From the NCBI RefSeq assembly GCF_032854445.1, contig NC_088303.1:5775501-5835500 (forward strand): DNA of 60,000 bases, given 5' to 3'. This DNA is from Liolophura sinensis (lineage: Eukaryota > Mollusca > Polyplacophora > Chitonida > Chitonidae). Of this stretch, positions 51,101-57,369 are shown piece after piece (position 1 is the stretch's first letter; every line of letters starts with the position of its first letter). Both the position numbers and the translations under genes were made by a program. The notes beneath the pieces were generated by a model that saw only the letters and a program-made list of their open reading frames with translations, made no database searches and was not told the DNA's origin.

Positions 51101-52795
51101 GCTGGATACCCAAGTCGTTCGTTCAGTCCGCACCACAGAACAGGAATTTTCAACATTCTTGTGAGTGGCCGGATACCCAAGCTGTTGGTTCAGCTCCCAC
51201 CCTGAAAAGGAGCACCTGCTCCAGCTGAAGCCCCCTACATCAGATGCGCCCCACAGGGGCTTCACAAGTGCTTCCAACAGGCTTAGAGCGCTTCTTTCGA
51301 AGGCCCAGCGCTTATAAAGCACTTTCCATGCACTTCATTTGATAATTTTAAAATGCAGAAAACCATACTCCCTTTAAAATGTTGGGGCCCACTACCTGGA
51401 CTCAGCAGTGTGGACATGAAAGCAATAGAGTACAGTTAGGGTACAACTTCTCTGCAAACAAGCAGTCACTGTACATGGGTTTGAAACTTGTCATGTACGT
51501 TTCATGATGGGGACTTACACCATATTTTAAAGAAATCTGAACAAAAAAGTTCCAGAGCTTGAAGACAAAAGTGGTAATGAAAGGAATGGAAATTCAAAAC
51601 CTAAACAGTATCCCAGAGGTGGGTCATGTGCGCTCCACAGGGGTTTCATGTGCACACCACAGGGGCTTCATGTGCGCTTGACAGAGAGGCTTCCTGTGCA
51701 TTCCAGAGAGGCTGCCAGGGACCTCCAGAGGGGCTTTCAGGGCGCTTCTACTGAAGTGCTGTTGAAGCGGGTACTTCATAGGTACTCGATTAGTGCTTCA
51801 CATGGGAGCTTCAGAAGCACTTGACAGATACTTCAGAACTTTTGGAGCTGGGAGTCCACAGCACAGCACAGGAATTTTCAACATTCCTGTAAATGGCTGG
51901 ATGTCCCAGTTGTCGATTCAGTCCTAGCCTTGGGAAGGGCATATTAAAGTAAATGGTAAACAAGCTGCCATCTTATAATCAATCATTCAATAGACCTTTC
52001 CGAACTGTCAATCAAGAACATGCATTTGACCAATCATAATTAATATTGTTCCAACTAGGTCAACAGGATGTCCAACACATTGGTTACAAATGTTCAATTG
52101 TTTTATGATGTGACAATTGCTTTCACCGACAATGGAATGAAAAGTAACATCACATGAAGGGGTGATGGGGCATTGGATGTGGTGCATTCATCAATCACAA
52201 AGGATCCACCAGAGACTGTACCCATGTATACTTACTTTTACCAGATTGTTATCAGAATCCTATTGATGTTGTTATTTTGTCAGGTGTCCAGAGTTCAAAG
52301 ACAGGAAGTGCCAGTCAGAGTACAAAGTCCATGAGCAACAAAAACAGCAAAGAGTCCCTAAACTCTGAGATTGTGGAGATCAGTCAAGATGAGAAAATAA
52401 CTGACGAGAAAAACTCACCTCCAGTGGACATTCCTCAGAAGAAGTCCAGCAACATTATTATCCCCCACAGAGAAGATTCCATCAGAGAGTCCAGTGGTAA
52501 AAGTATACGCAGCTCCCGAAGCGTGCGGAGTGCAGGGTCCGTGCAAGACCTGGGTCACAGTAGGGCAAAGCTGATTGCTAATGGTGGCACGAAGCGCTTC
52601 CATCGGGGAATGTACGCCCCGTCCTCGCCAGAACTGCACAACATTCCTCCCGAGAACCAGGTTACATGTGCTGTGGAGATTCATCGGGAGAAGAGTGTTA
52701 CGCCCCTCTCTATGTTCGGGGATGACATGGTTATTGGCCGTATTGGCAGTATGGCCTCCATCAACTCCAAGACAACGGATGAAACGCCATGTTGA
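17986..52795 (+). CDS. Cyclic nucleotide-gated cation channel, beta (CNGB)-type subunit, 18 exons, 5' incomplete
   Basis: A plasma-membrane channel subunit opened by cGMP or cAMP; beta subunits assemble with CNGA subunits in sensory cells. Joined exons: 17986-18196, 21519-21676, 24398-24598, 28598-28806, 29111-29161, 29870-29956, 31140-31204, 33274-33396, 35969-36110, 38697-38856, 42266-42363, 43412-43495, 44164-44282, 45128-45274, 46289-46403, 47958-48113, 50455-50686, 52284-52795. All have AG/GT borders and compatible phases, giving 956 codons plus TGA. Residue order: regulatory N-terminus 1-190, S1-S2 about 192-250, S3-S4 about 278-315, S5 about 330-352, pore 375-390, S6 about 398-416, C-linker 417-502, nucleotide-binding domain 503-600, charged tail 601-956. 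FPYQT after S1, FGEISLLA and GGNRRTA match vertebrate CNGB1/CNGB3 more than CNGA, as does the KGTPKM motif after the binding domain. The N-terminal exon(s) lie upstream. The exact orthology (CNGB1, CNGB3 or insect CNGL) is not settled. Confidence 0.93.
18197..19209. other. Intron 1, left part
   Basis: No exon or array. A 109-codon ORF at 18384-18713 shows no recognisable domain and has no convincing splice sites at its edges. Confidence 0.5.
19210..20400. repeat. Minisatellite in intron 1, periods 63 to about 73 bp
   Basis: The core copies (19680-20110) have a 63-bp period, checked at 19750 and 19813 (GTTAAGGTGAGGCTTACTTG). Each carries TGTTATACTGATGATCACTG and GTGTGAGGTTTGCTGACGT. Flanking copies are a few bases longer, with ATATAACTGTTAGGG or GTAACCATTAGGG in place of GTGTTAAGG. 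The homogeneous short form therefore expanded in the centre of an older longer-unit array. The long minus-strand ORFs are spurious. Confidence 0.95.
20401..21518. other. Intron 1, right part
   Basis: AT-rich sequence with no gene. It ends in an unbroken T tract (about 21493-21512) that forms the polypyrimidine tract of the exon 2 acceptor TTATCCAG. Confidence 0.6.
21519..21676 (+). CDS. CNGB exon 2: conserved N-terminal helix
   Basis: Acceptor TTATCCAG/T; donor G/GTGGGT at 21677 (phase 1). It encodes [20 protein letters not shown] and continues with [16 protein letters not shown]. The segment [19 protein letters not shown] aligns with the basic amphipathic stretch before S1 in vertebrate CNGB subunits (RLQEL.KLFKERTEKVKEK type), where calmodulin regulation has been described. 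Calmodulin binding here is an inference. The exon closes with a Pro/Ser/Thr-rich linker. Confidence 0.88.
21677..24397. other. Intron 2
   Basis: 2.7 kb with no tandem array, unlike most other introns of this gene. A minus-strand ORF at 23469-23828 (119 codons) has no recognisable domain. The acceptor is TGTGCAG at 24397. Confidence 0.55.
24398..24598 (+). CDS. CNGB exon 3: acidic patch and pre-S1 segment
   Basis: Acceptor GTGCAG/CC and donor CAAG/GTCAGT, phase 1 in and phase 1 out. It encodes a run of five aspartates (MDDDDDG), a Ser-rich linker, and then [18 protein letters not shown]. The final part corresponds to the segment before S1 in CNGB proteins that ends in a Leu-Asp-Pro triplet. 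The Asp run arises from GATGATGAT repeats and may vary in length between individuals. Confidence 0.88.
24599..24919. other. Intron 3, first part
   Basis: Ordinary AT-rich sequence between the exon 3 donor and the 57-bp array. Nothing else is recognisable. Confidence 0.5.
24920..25410. repeat. 57-bp degenerate minisatellite in intron 3
   Basis: TGACACACCC recurs at 24931, 24988 and 25045, 57 bp apart. It is followed by ATTGTCCTGGAATTACCAAG and a CTTTATCTCTACCAGCCAAT segment. Copies after about 25190 are more divergent (TGTGTGGTATACCCATTGTC, ACCAGCAAATTTG). Because 57 is divisible by 3, ORFs run through it on both strands; none is real. Confidence 0.9.
25470..26095. repeat. Dispersed repeat with internal duplication
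   Basis: Two related units of about 150 bp each carry GATTTTGTCCATGTATC, CTCCCAA.CTACT, GTGAAACTTACCATACA and AACTTGTGCA.CCT. A third, weaker unit follows near 25830-25920. It ends in GGTGGGTATTTTGGTCATCC near 26080. This looks like an old non-autonomous mobile element; I cannot define its termini. Confidence 0.5.
26640..26805 (+). repeat. SINE remnant with conserved 3' domain
   Basis: ATGGTTTCCTCCCACC.AAATGCTGACC (26701-26729) is followed by GTTGTATAAATGAAATATTC and then AACACCAAGCAGATCAATAA. This is the 3' module of a SINE superfamily I associate with molluscs (the Meta-domain type). Related tails occur at 42880, 43715 and, inverted, 57910. The 5' head is not recognisable. Confidence 0.65.
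26806..28279. other. Intron 3, middle part
   Basis: No exon, array or clear mobile element. It contains several TACATGTA octamers (27053, 27534, 27798 and 28066). Confidence 0.5.
28280..28500. repeat. Dispersed repeat with tRNA-like segment
   Basis: GACACCAAACATGACACCCC, ACTCAGTCACATTACA and GCTGGGCCAACCAGACCCGC match a repeat type I recall as common in bivalve and gastropod DNA. The reverse strand of 28400-28470 reads GTGGTCTAATGGTTAGATTG, then GGGATCAAAGG, similar to tRNA promoter boxes A and B but imperfect. It is a SINE-like remnant, not a functional tRNA gene. Confidence 0.45.
28598..28806 (+). CDS. CNGB exon 4: S1 and S2
   Basis: Acceptor TTGTTTCAG; donor GAG/GTGAGA (phase 0). It encodes S1 ([19 protein letters not shown]), the loop [19 protein letters not shown] and S2 ([14 protein letters not shown]). 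The FPYQT.DN loop and Trp-rich context are diagnostic of CNGB subunits and differ from the CNGA loop. It ends in [11 protein letters not shown], equal to the vertebrate R.QF.KGG segment. Confidence 0.95.
29111..29161 (+). CDS. CNGB exon 5: 51-bp microexon between S2 and S3
   Basis: Acceptor CTTCTTCAG, donor AGG/GTGAGT, both phase 0, encoding [17 protein letters not shown]. It corresponds to the basic S2-S3 linker of CNGB. Intron 4 (304 bp) and intron 5 (708 bp) contain nothing recognised; a 117-codon minus-strand ORF across intron 5 is not a gene. Confidence 0.9.
29870..29956 (+). CDS. CNGB exon 6: S3 and start of S4
   Basis: Acceptor CTTTTACAG; donor AAA/GTAAGT; phase 0 both sides; 29 codons. 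[18 protein letters not shown] is S3, and [11 protein letters not shown] opens the voltage-sensor-like S4 with its arginines. It matches the vertebrate CNGB NPLLRLPR.LK string closely. A 17-bp minisatellite begins about 30 bp beyond the donor. Confidence 0.95.
29985..30655. repeat. 17-bp minisatellite with a 119-bp higher-order unit, about 39 copies
   Basis: The basic unit is AGGCAGGATGGGAGAAT or AGGCAGGATGGTAGCAT. The rare variant containing GGTGGAATAGG starts at 30068, 30187, 30306, 30425 and 30544. Each interval is exactly 119 bp (seven units), so the array grew by duplicating blocks of seven. 17 is not divisible by 3, yet all three minus-strand frames stay open for about 190-227 codons. 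This is because 51 bp (three units) encodes a stop-free peptide. These ORFs are spurious. Confidence 0.97.
30770..30820 (+). repeat. Possible SINE 3' tail
   Basis: CTTGAGCATGGCATTAAACA followed by ACAGTCAAATCAG resembles the end of tRNA-derived SINEs (GGCGTTAAACACCAATCA type). It is short and degraded. Confidence 0.35.
31140..31204 (+). CDS. CNGB exon 7: S4 to S4-S5 linker
   Basis: Acceptor CATTTTAG/CTT; donor ATCAG/GTAAGC, phase 2. It encodes [20 protein letters not shown] followed by I and a split Arg. This equals the vertebrate FFEFN.RLE....AYVYRVIR region linking S4 to S5. Confidence 0.92.
31205..33273. other. Intron 7, including dispersed repeat family A copy 2
   Basis: A family A dispersed repeat lies at 32523-32740, with CTTCAACCCTTTTGCATG, GTGTAGACTGACAAAATTAT, TTTTGTCTCAAAAATAAA and GAGGAAATATGGGTC. 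The rest holds no exon. A 110-codon ORF at 31644-31976 shows no domain. Confidence 0.6.
33274..33396 (+). CDS. CNGB exon 8: S5 and turret
   Basis: Acceptor CATTGCAG; donor GC/GTAAGT; phase 2 in and out. It encodes [20 protein letters not shown] (S5) and then [20 protein letters not shown]. The WVYNGEG string is almost identical to vertebrate CNGB3. Confidence 0.95.
33838..35662. repeat. 50-bp minisatellite in intron 8, about 37 copies
   Basis: Units carry AAGAAGGTCTTAATTGGCTC, TACATGGTAGATG and AATCAATCAAACTTCAC. The period is 50 bp (34441 and 34491), with scattered shorter units of about 45-46 bp that lack AAGAA. Copies on the left edge are more divergent. Most units contain ATCAATCA, the core of PBX/Extradenticle-Hox sites. 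The array occupies about 70 percent of intron 8. I see no other element in 33397-33837 or 35663-35968. Confidence 0.96.
35969..36110 (+). CDS. CNGB exon 9: pore helix, selectivity filter and S6
   Basis: Acceptor ACATTTCAG; donor CAG/GTAAGG (phase 0). [20 protein letters not shown] forms the pore helix and filter (residues 370-389). CNGA channels have TIGETP and vertebrate CNGB has TIGG.P; here the filter is SIGNNP, with Asn where CNGA has Glu. S6 follows as [18 protein letters not shown]. The loss of the pore acid fits a modulatory beta subunit. Confidence 0.95.
36111..38696. other. Intron 9, with dispersed repeat family A copy 3
   Basis: An inverted copy of family A occupies about 36822-37050: on the minus strand CTTCAACCTTTTCGCACATT, then GTGTAGACTGAAAAACTGC, then CCAAAATCTAATTAAAA. 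A two-copy tandem of about 35 bp (GAGTGTCAGT.TAATGT.ACT) lies at 36241-36300. No other exon is recognised. Confidence 0.6.
38697..38856 (+). CDS. CNGB exon 10: first half of C-linker
   Basis: Acceptor TTTTCTAG; donor CTGG/GTAAGC (phase 1). [20 protein letters not shown] and then [19 protein letters not shown] encode the A'-B' helices of the C-linker, which passes nucleotide binding on to the gate. [12 protein letters not shown] matches the family W..Y.W..Q..L pattern. Confidence 0.95.
39165..39592. mobile_element. Foldback element of repeat family B
   Basis: The left half reads CTGTATTTCACCTAAGTTTG, then GGCACATTTTGCTTGATTCT. The right half, on the opposite strand, reads AGTAATGCTGTTCTTTCACC, TAAAGTTTCATA, then a TTTCTCGATTCTGAATGATC string. 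The two halves are related copies in head-to-head orientation around an A-rich centre (about 39390-39415). Single copies of the same family lie at 11215 and 43920. This is a non-autonomous inverted-repeat element. Confidence 0.55.
40835..41240 (+). repeat. Dispersed repeat with internal duplication
   Basis: Two related units occur. GTAACTCCAACAGTTTTCAA and then CACAGTTGTCATGGTAACCG near 41000 are echoed by AACTTCAACTGTGTTCCGCA and GTGCAGTTGCCATGGTAACC near 41130. The text resembles repeats with the phrase TAGTCTGTCCGT that I recall as common in mollusc DNA. No coding capacity. Confidence 0.45.
41690..41775 (-). repeat. tRNA-derived SINE head fragment
   Basis: On the minus strand, GGCCTCTGTGGCTCGGTTAG followed by CGCGCTAGCTGAGCGCATTG has the form of a tRNA 5' half with an A box (TGGCTCGGTTAG). 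The B box is degraded (TTGATCCAGAAG). It is not a functional tRNA gene, because the acceptor stem does not close. Confidence 0.5.
42266..42363 (+). CDS. CNGB exon 11: second half of C-linker
   Basis: Acceptor GTTTCCAG; donor CAG/GTAAAT (phase 0). With the split Asp it reads [20 protein letters not shown], then [13 protein letters not shown]. This is the conserved LP.KL..D.AI.VH segment that leads into the nucleotide-binding domain. Confidence 0.95.
42540..42970 (+). repeat. Dispersed repeat ending in SINE 3' domain
   Basis: Phrases such as TTTGGATCAGTGAGAAGCCC and TTTGGATGGGTGAAAATTTG form an internal pair about 130 bp apart. The 3' end has CACCATAATTCTGACTGCCG, TTGTATAAGTGAAATG and TACGGCGTAAAACACCAATC, the best-preserved SINE tail in the window. 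Two opposing ORFs on the minus strand are by-products. Confidence 0.65.
43060..43390. repeat. Degenerate minisatellite of about 22-25 bp in intron 11
   Basis: About 13 units of the form TTATTTAACCCATATCTTGA followed by TTG, with alternates TTACTTAAGCCATGTCTTGA and TTTAACTTATACCTTGATAT. Alternate units resemble each other, suggesting a two-unit higher-order pattern. It ends about 20 bp before the exon 12 acceptor. Confidence 0.85.
43412..43495 (+). CDS. CNGB exon 12: start of cyclic-nucleotide-binding domain
   Basis: Acceptor TTTTGGACAG; donor AAG/GTATGT; 28 codons, phase 0 both sides. [20 protein letters not shown] followed by PGDYICKK forms the A helix and first beta strand of the binding domain. 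[10 protein letters not shown] is near-invariant in CNG channels. Confidence 0.95.
43600..43805 (+). repeat. SINE remnant in intron 12
   Basis: TTCAAGTCCGGAGGTTTGCC, then GGTTTTACCCCGATTTCCTC, then GTAAGAGTGAAAAATTC and CATTAACCACCAATCAGATA. This is a degraded copy of the same SINE tail type as at 26700 and 42880, here with more of the body. Confidence 0.55.
43920..44110 (-). repeat. Dispersed repeat, family B (inverted copy)
   Basis: On the minus strand, GACACGTTTTACTTGATTCT, then GGCCACTGAAGAGTTTCTTA, then AAGGCCTTTATGTGCTTACC and AAAGTGCATTTTGACAG follow the same order as 11215-11425. It ends about 50 bp before exon 13. Confidence 0.55.
44164..44282 (+). CDS. CNGB exon 13: core of the nucleotide-binding beta-roll
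   Basis: Acceptor TTTCTGCAG; donor AAG/GTGAGT at 44283 (phase 2). [20 protein letters not shown] and then [19 protein letters not shown] encode beta strands 2-6 and the start of the phosphate-binding cassette. The last codon (AG) is completed by the C at 45128 to give GEIS. The 3' 59 bases of this exon form part of the following 114-bp tandem unit. Confidence 0.95.
44224..44945. repeat. 114-bp tandem array made from the exon 13 3' end plus its splice donor
   Basis: AAGTATGGGGAAATTGTCC (or a one-base variant) starts at 44224 (coding), 44338, 44452, 44565 and 44679. Spacing is 114, 114, 113 and 114 bp. Two shorter 93-bp copies follow, with GTCCTGGCCACACTG at 44786 and 44879. Each copy keeps the coding text for about 20 residues ([11 protein letters not shown]) and then GTGAGT. 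Donor hexamers therefore stand at 44283, 44397, 44511, 44624, 44738, 44831 and 44925. Only the first joins an acceptor-bearing exon. In each copy the reading frame of the channel meets TGA straight after GEIR. Confidence 0.95.
45128..45274 (+). CDS. CNGB exon 14: end of nucleotide-binding domain
   Basis: Acceptor CTTTTCAG; donor CAA/GTAAGT (phase 2). [20 protein letters not shown], then [14 protein letters not shown], then [19 protein letters not shown] holds the Arg that binds the cyclic phosphate and the Thr linked to cGMP preference in this family (residues 579-582). The closing helix corresponds to the C helix. Confidence 0.95.
45275..46288. other. Intron 14
   Basis: No array or mobile element recognised. 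Opposing ORFs at 45375-45665 show no domain and lack splice context. Confidence 0.5.
46289..46403 (+). CDS. CNGB exon 15: post-binding-domain helix
   Basis: Acceptor TGCGGACAG; donor CAG/GTAAAT (phase 0). Encodes [20 protein letters not shown] followed by [18 protein letters not shown]. The PK.GTPKM.K motif matches the PK.ETPRMLK motif after the binding domain of vertebrate CNGB3. The frame stays open past the donor through the 14-bp array to 46739, so intron retention would add about 112 residues before a stop. Confidence 0.93.
46415..46497. repeat. 14-bp minisatellite, about 6 copies, 12 bp beyond a donor
   Basis: GGTTCTATACACCT is repeated with perfect identity until GGTTCTATACACAAGG. It begins 12 bp after the exon 15 splice donor. 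Confidence 0.95.
46595..47670. repeat. 47-bp minisatellite in intron 15, about 22 copies
   Basis: TTATGTTAAACATCCTGAGT starts at 46684 and 46731, a 47-bp period. Each unit continues with GTATTGTGAATGTGCCATAT and GCTTGTG. Variants (CATCC or CAGCC, GTGGATG or GTGAATG, CTTATG or CTTGTG) are grouped: GTGGATG/CTTATG copies lead and GTGAATG/CTTGTG copies follow. One unit near 47545 is about 11 bp short. Confidence 0.96.
47958..48113 (+). CDS. CNGB exon 16: charged tail, repeat-seeding exon
   Basis: Acceptor TACACGTAG; donor CAG/GTGAGC at 48114; 52 codons; phase 0. [20 protein letters not shown], then a very basic [21 protein letters not shown] (split here for length: [11 protein letters not shown] and [10 protein letters not shown]). 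The RR.SASE stretch is a possible basophilic kinase site, by inference. The last 40 coding bases are the first part of the 52-bp tandem unit that fills the next 1.5 kb. Confidence 0.9.
48074..49670. repeat. 52-bp array made from the exon 16 3' end plus its splice donor, about 30 copies
   Basis: The first unit (48074-48125) straddles the coding sequence and donor. CACAGGTGAGC recurs 52 bp later (48111 and 48163) and then through the array. Each unit keeps TAGGGAGAGGAGGAG, CTGAGGATATGGG.TCACAG and GTGAGC or GTGAAG. Units with GTGAAGGTGGGGCA start at 49001, 49159 and 49317, giving a 158-bp three-unit higher-order repeat. The right end (after about 49400) is eroded, with insertions and deletions. 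Confidence 0.96.
49790..50150 (+). repeat. Dispersed repeat with internal duplication
   Basis: TTTAGCCCAGGTTCACCAAA, CTTACACC, GATTTTCAGC and TTCTTCAAGGTCATAGGG occur twice, about 125 bp apart (49888 and 50018). Non-coding; the style resembles repeats I recall from mollusc genomes. No termini defined. Confidence 0.5.
50455..50686 (+). CDS. CNGB exon 17: acidic tail
   Basis: Acceptor CCTCCCTTAG; donor TCAG/GTACTG (phase 1). [20 protein letters not shown], then [18 protein letters not shown], then a Ser/Lys-rich stretch ending GSVDS. Strongly acidic and probably disordered. Acidic C-terminal tails are common in CNGB subunits. No domain recognised. Confidence 0.88.
50687..52283. other. Intron 17, with short dispersed tandem motifs
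   Basis: A phrase GGAATTTTCAACATTC.TGT followed by a GGATACCCAAG segment occurs at about 51075, 51140 and 51870. A group of CAGGGGTTTCATGTGCGC-like units lies at 51610-51740, with related GGGGCTTCA strings around 51240. These are old degraded repeats without coding potential. Confidence 0.6.
52284..52795 (+). CDS. CNGB exon 18: terminal exon
   Basis: Acceptor TTTTGTCAG/GT, completing a Gly codon with exon 17. Encodes about 170 residues: [20 protein letters not shown] at the start, then Ser/Lys-rich text, [20 protein letters not shown], and a C-terminus of SKTTDETPC before TGA (52793-52795). Mostly low-complexity and probably disordered. Base composition is higher in GC than its flanks, typical of coding DNA here. 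Confidence 0.92.
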
Positions 52796-54855
52796 GTGCA
52801 CTCATCAGCATCCACAGTATATAGACTCTAACTCTGAGGCTACGTGTACCAATTTGAACGTTTGTGATGAGAATCACTACAGCATAAAACACAAATATTG
52901 AAGAATTAAGTCATTTTATTTTTAGTATTTCAACATATTTTATGCTGCCATCAGAAGTAATAAGAACGTTGCATGTGTTGCTAATTCGTAGTGGAACTAC
53001 TTAATCACCAGAGCAATGATATGAAGTCCACGACAACCAGTGATATGATGTGTTAAGGGATTACAAATTGTCACCAGCGAGTGCATGTCCGTAAGGTGGG
53101 AGCTTCGTGGTATTTCTTCCAGTTACATGATGAATATTCCCTTCCAGTATAGATCAGTATTTATGCCAGTAGAAATTTGCAGTGCAATGTTGCAGGGTGA
53201 GATGGACTATAAATTGGCACTTTTTCAGTTTTAGGTGTGCATCACTTTTGTAACATGCTAATGTGTGTCTGCATTTGTAAATAATCTATTACACAATTGC
53301 TGTATAGGGTTGTAAATCGAATGGAGATTAAATTGAATGCATATGGAGGCATATCACAATTTTTTTATTGTTCAAGGGCAAAGTGCAATGTTTTATGATG
53401 AGATATGTTTTACAAACACAGGTGAATTTGAAATCTTTAACTGAAGGCATATTTATTTTGCTGAATGTTGACGTCTTCATTTTGTCTGGCTATGCTATTT
53501 TGTGTTCCTTTTGAAATGATCATGCTTGCAGGAAATCAAACAATATCAATATTTTGATGGGAAAATAAGCCACCAAAAATAGCTTCTTTCTTTACAAATC
53601 TCTCAATTTAACAATTCGTTTATTTCCATTTTTATTCCAAAGAAAAGATTTTCGCAGAATCTGGAAAATGTAGTTACACGTATGATGGCTGCATTGCTTG
53701 ATACATTAACTGTGATTTATCTTCTATGATCTCAGCATTAATTATTTGAGAGATACATATATCTTGACATGCATTTTTTTGCAGGCGATGTGTGTAAAAC
53801 CTGTTTTATACATGGGCATGTAAATATGGGCCAAAAAATTGCTGCATGGGCAACAGACTTGCTCAAAGAATACAAGTTCATCCTGGCTTACTTTATACTG
53901 TTCTACCATTGTCTGCAATCTAAAAATTAATCTGTTAAGTTTTACTTAATATTATGTTAATTGATGTCTTCTAGGTGATGCTAGAATACATTAATTTATT
54001 ACATACATGTGATATCATGTTGTGAGCAACACAGTACTCTATTTTGAAAGATTTTGTTAGGATGACATTTACAGGTGTTACATTGTAGTGTTTGGCAGTG
54101 GCAGATAATATATTCTGCCATCGCCCTGAAAGCGTAATAGTCAGTCAATTAGCAAATTAGTTTTTTTTTGTGTGTTACTAGTCATGATTAGACGGGCATA
54201 ATTAACCCTATTGGCATTGTGCGGGCGAGCCTTTGATTACAGGTGCTGGGTTTATAGAGAGTCTGTAAGATAGCGTTATAGATATGGTTGGGCCTGTTCA
54301 GTTGTCTTAGTGTGTTGTCCGCTCCCTGTTTTGGCAAATGGAATGTCAGTATTTTGCTCCATCTTATCTATGCCATTTTGGAGTGTGCTGCAATTAGATA
54401 TTCCCAGACCCTCTCGGTTTATGAAATAGATATAATACACCTGTATAAAGCCAGATAAGCATCAGACATGTTCTGAAATGCTTTGTAGTGGAACATTTTA
54501 AGTATACAGTTATCTGTGTTTGTTAGCAGATGGTGTATCCAATGAGTATGTAAAAAGCTGAATATTGACAAAAGCAAATTTGCATGTCCTTGGAAACATC
54601 ATTTATCATATTGTTAATTCTATAAACTAGTTACTTATTTAGTTTGGATGCATGAAATTCAATCTGAATTCAATGACATTATATGTCTGCCAGTGTGATA
54701 AAACCACATTACATGTATATCTTGCTAACTTATGGATTAAATTAAGTTGCATATGTATAATATATCGAGTGATGATGAGAAACATGTTTAAGTGCATGAA
54801 ATGTTACATTTCATATGGTTAAAATTGTTGAATAAATATGGCTACAGTTGTCAGA
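52796..54855 (+). other. Probable 3' UTR of the CNGB gene
   Basis: About 2 kb of AT-rich non-coding sequence between the stop codon and the first consensus AATAAA (54831-54836). A weaker ATTAAA at about 53328 would give a shorter transcript. No ORF of interest. The exact cleavage site cannot be seen. Confidence 0.45.
54831..54836 (+). terminator. Candidate polyadenylation signal AATAAA
   Basis: The first perfect AATAAA downstream of the channel stop codon. A T/GT-rich stretch follows within 30-50 bp (TTCATTTTGTTCATG), as expected of a downstream element. Confidence 0.4.
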
Positions 54856-55019
54856 TGTTCATTTTGTTCATGATACTCTGTTGGTAAATACTCACATGTT
54901 AACATATATCTCACACAGGATGCATTTCAACTGATGAAATTTTGATCGGATTGGTGGCTAGAACAGGGGCCTATTCCACAAAGCCAAACTTGAAGTACAA
55001 GCTTGGGTTGTGTATGCCT

Positions 55020-55930
55020 GGACATGTGCAGACCTACATGTATAAACAGGTATGGGCCTACGTCATAACATGTATATACAGGTATGGGCCTACATCGTAA
55101 CATGTATAAACAGCTATTGGCCTACATTGCAACATGTATAAACTAGTATGGGCCTACATCGTAACATGTATAAACAGGTATGGGCCTACATCGTAACATG
55201 TATAAACAGGTATGGGCCTACATCATAACATGTATAAACAGGTATGGGCCTACATCGTAACATGTATAAACAGGTATTGGCCTACATCGCAACATGTATA
55301 AACAGGTATGGGCCTACATCGTAACGTGTATAAACAGGTATGGGCCTACATCGTAACATGTATAAACAGGTATGGGCCTACATCATAACATGTATAAACA
55401 GGTATGGGCCTACATCATAACATGTATAAACAGGCATGGGCCTACATCATAACATGTATAAACAGGTATGGGCCTACATCGTAACATGTATAAACAGGTA
55501 TGGGCCTACATCATAACATGTATAAACAGTTATGGGCCTACATCGTAACATGCATAAACAGGTATGGGCCTACATCATAACATGTATAAACAGGTATGGG
55601 CCTACATCGTAACATGTATAAACAGGTATGGGCCTACATCATAACATGTATAAACAGTTATGGGCCTACATCGTGACATGTATAAACAGGTATGGGCCTA
55701 CATCATAACATGTATAAACAGTTATGGGCCTACATCGTAACATGCATAAACAGGTATGGGCCTACATCGTAACATGTATAAACAGGTATGGGCCTACATC
55801 ATAACCTGTATAAACAGGTATGGGCCTACATCATAACATGTATAAACAGGTATGGGCCTACATCATAACATGCATGTACATGTATGGGCCTACATCATAA
55901 CATGCATGTACATGTATGGGTGAAGATCAA
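55020..55930. repeat. 32-bp minisatellite, about 28 copies
   Basis: CATGTATAAACAGGTATGGG followed by CCTACATCGTAA has a 32-bp period (55147 and 55179). Frequent variants are ATCGTAA/ATCATAA and CAGGTATGG/CAGTTATGG. Combinations recur together, for example CAGTTATGG followed by ATCGTAACATGCATAAAC near 55527 and 55720, so multi-unit blocks were copied. It starts about 180 bp after the candidate polyadenylation signal. Confidence 0.96.
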
Positions 55931-56049
55931 CCTATACATGAAAGTTAGAATGGTTAGAAACAGTATGCAGGTGAATTGTCATGTATAGACAGATGAAAGA
56001 ATATGTACCACAGAAGAATTAAACACATGGGAGTTTAATTGTGCGCAGT

Positions 56050-57310
56050 TGGCTGCCTGTGTACATTTCATGCACAGGTGGGTTCCAGTGTACTGTTAAT
56101 TTACACGTGGCAGGCTGTTTAAGTTGATTTAGAGGTGGCACTGAGCCTGTGTAAAGTAAATCTACAGCTGGCAGCCTGTGTACAGTTGATGTACAGGTGG
56201 TACCCTGTGTACAGTTGACGTACAGGTGGCAGCCTCTGTACAGTTCACTTACAGGTGGCAGCCTCTGTACAGTTCACTTACAGGTGGCACTGAGCCTGTG
56301 TACATTTCATGCACAGGTGGGTTCCAGTGTACTACTAATCTACCGGTGGCTGCCTGTTTAAATTGATCCACAGGTGGCACTGAGCCTATGTACAGTAGAT
56401 GTACATCTGGCAGCCTGTGTACAGTTGATGCACAGGTGGCACTGAGCCTGTGTACAGTAGATCTACAGGCAGAAGCCTGTGTACAATTGATCTACAGGTG
56501 GTAACCTCTGAACAGTTGATGTACAGGTGGCAGCTGGTGTACAGTTGACCTACAGGTGGCACTGAGCCTGTGTACAGTAGATCAAAAGGCAGCTAGTCTG
56601 TGACCAGTTGATCTTCAGGTGGCACTGAGCCTGTGTAGGCCTACAGTAGATCTACAGGCAGCTAGTCTGTGTACAGTTGACCTACAGGTGGCACTGAGCC
56701 TGTGTACAGTAGATCTACAGGCAGCTAGTGTGTGTACAGTTGATGTACAGGTGGCACTGAGCCTGTGTACAGTAGATCTACAGGCAGCTAGTGTGTGTAC
56801 TGTTGATGTACAGGTGGCGCTGAGCCTGTGTACAGTAGATCTACAGGCAGAAGCCTGTGTACAGTTGATCTACAGGTGGCAGCCTGTTTAAGTTGATCTT
56901 CAGGTGGTAGCCTATGTACAGTTGATGTACAGGTGGCTACCTGTGTACAGTTGATGTACAGGTGGCAGCCTGTGTACAGTTGACCTACAGGTGACATTGT
57001 CCATGTGGACAGTAGATCTACAGGCAGCTAGCCTGTGTACAGTTGACCTACAGGGGACAGTCAGCCTGTGTACAGTAGATCAACAGGTAGCTAATCTTTG
57101 TACAGTTGATCTTCAGGCGGCAGCCCATGTACAGTAGATTTACAGATAACTAGTCTGTGTACAGTTGATCTTCAGGTTGCAGCCTGTGTACAGTTGATGT
57201 ACAGGTGGCAGCCTGTGCACAGTAGATCTACTAGCAACTAGTCGGTGTACAGTTGATCTACAGACAGCTAGTTGGTGTACAGTTGATGTACATATGTGAA
57301 AAAGTGTACA
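56050..57310. repeat. 29-bp degenerate minisatellite
   Basis: The typical unit is TACAGGTGGCAGCCTGTG plus TACAGTTGATC, TACAGTAGATC or TACAGTTGATG (18 + 11 = 29 bp). A longer form with GGCACTGAGCCTGTG alternates with it between 56430 and 56850. Copies are quite diverged, so this is older than the neighbouring arrays. Confidence 0.92.
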
Positions 57311-57369
57311 TTTGGGGCACAGATGGCAGCCTGTGTACAGTAGATATATACAGACAGCAGTTAGCCTGT

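Noticed and set aside
52770-52795. C-terminal PDZ-binding motif (ETPC)
   Set aside because: Cys is a poor class I terminal residue; the match is too weak to claim.
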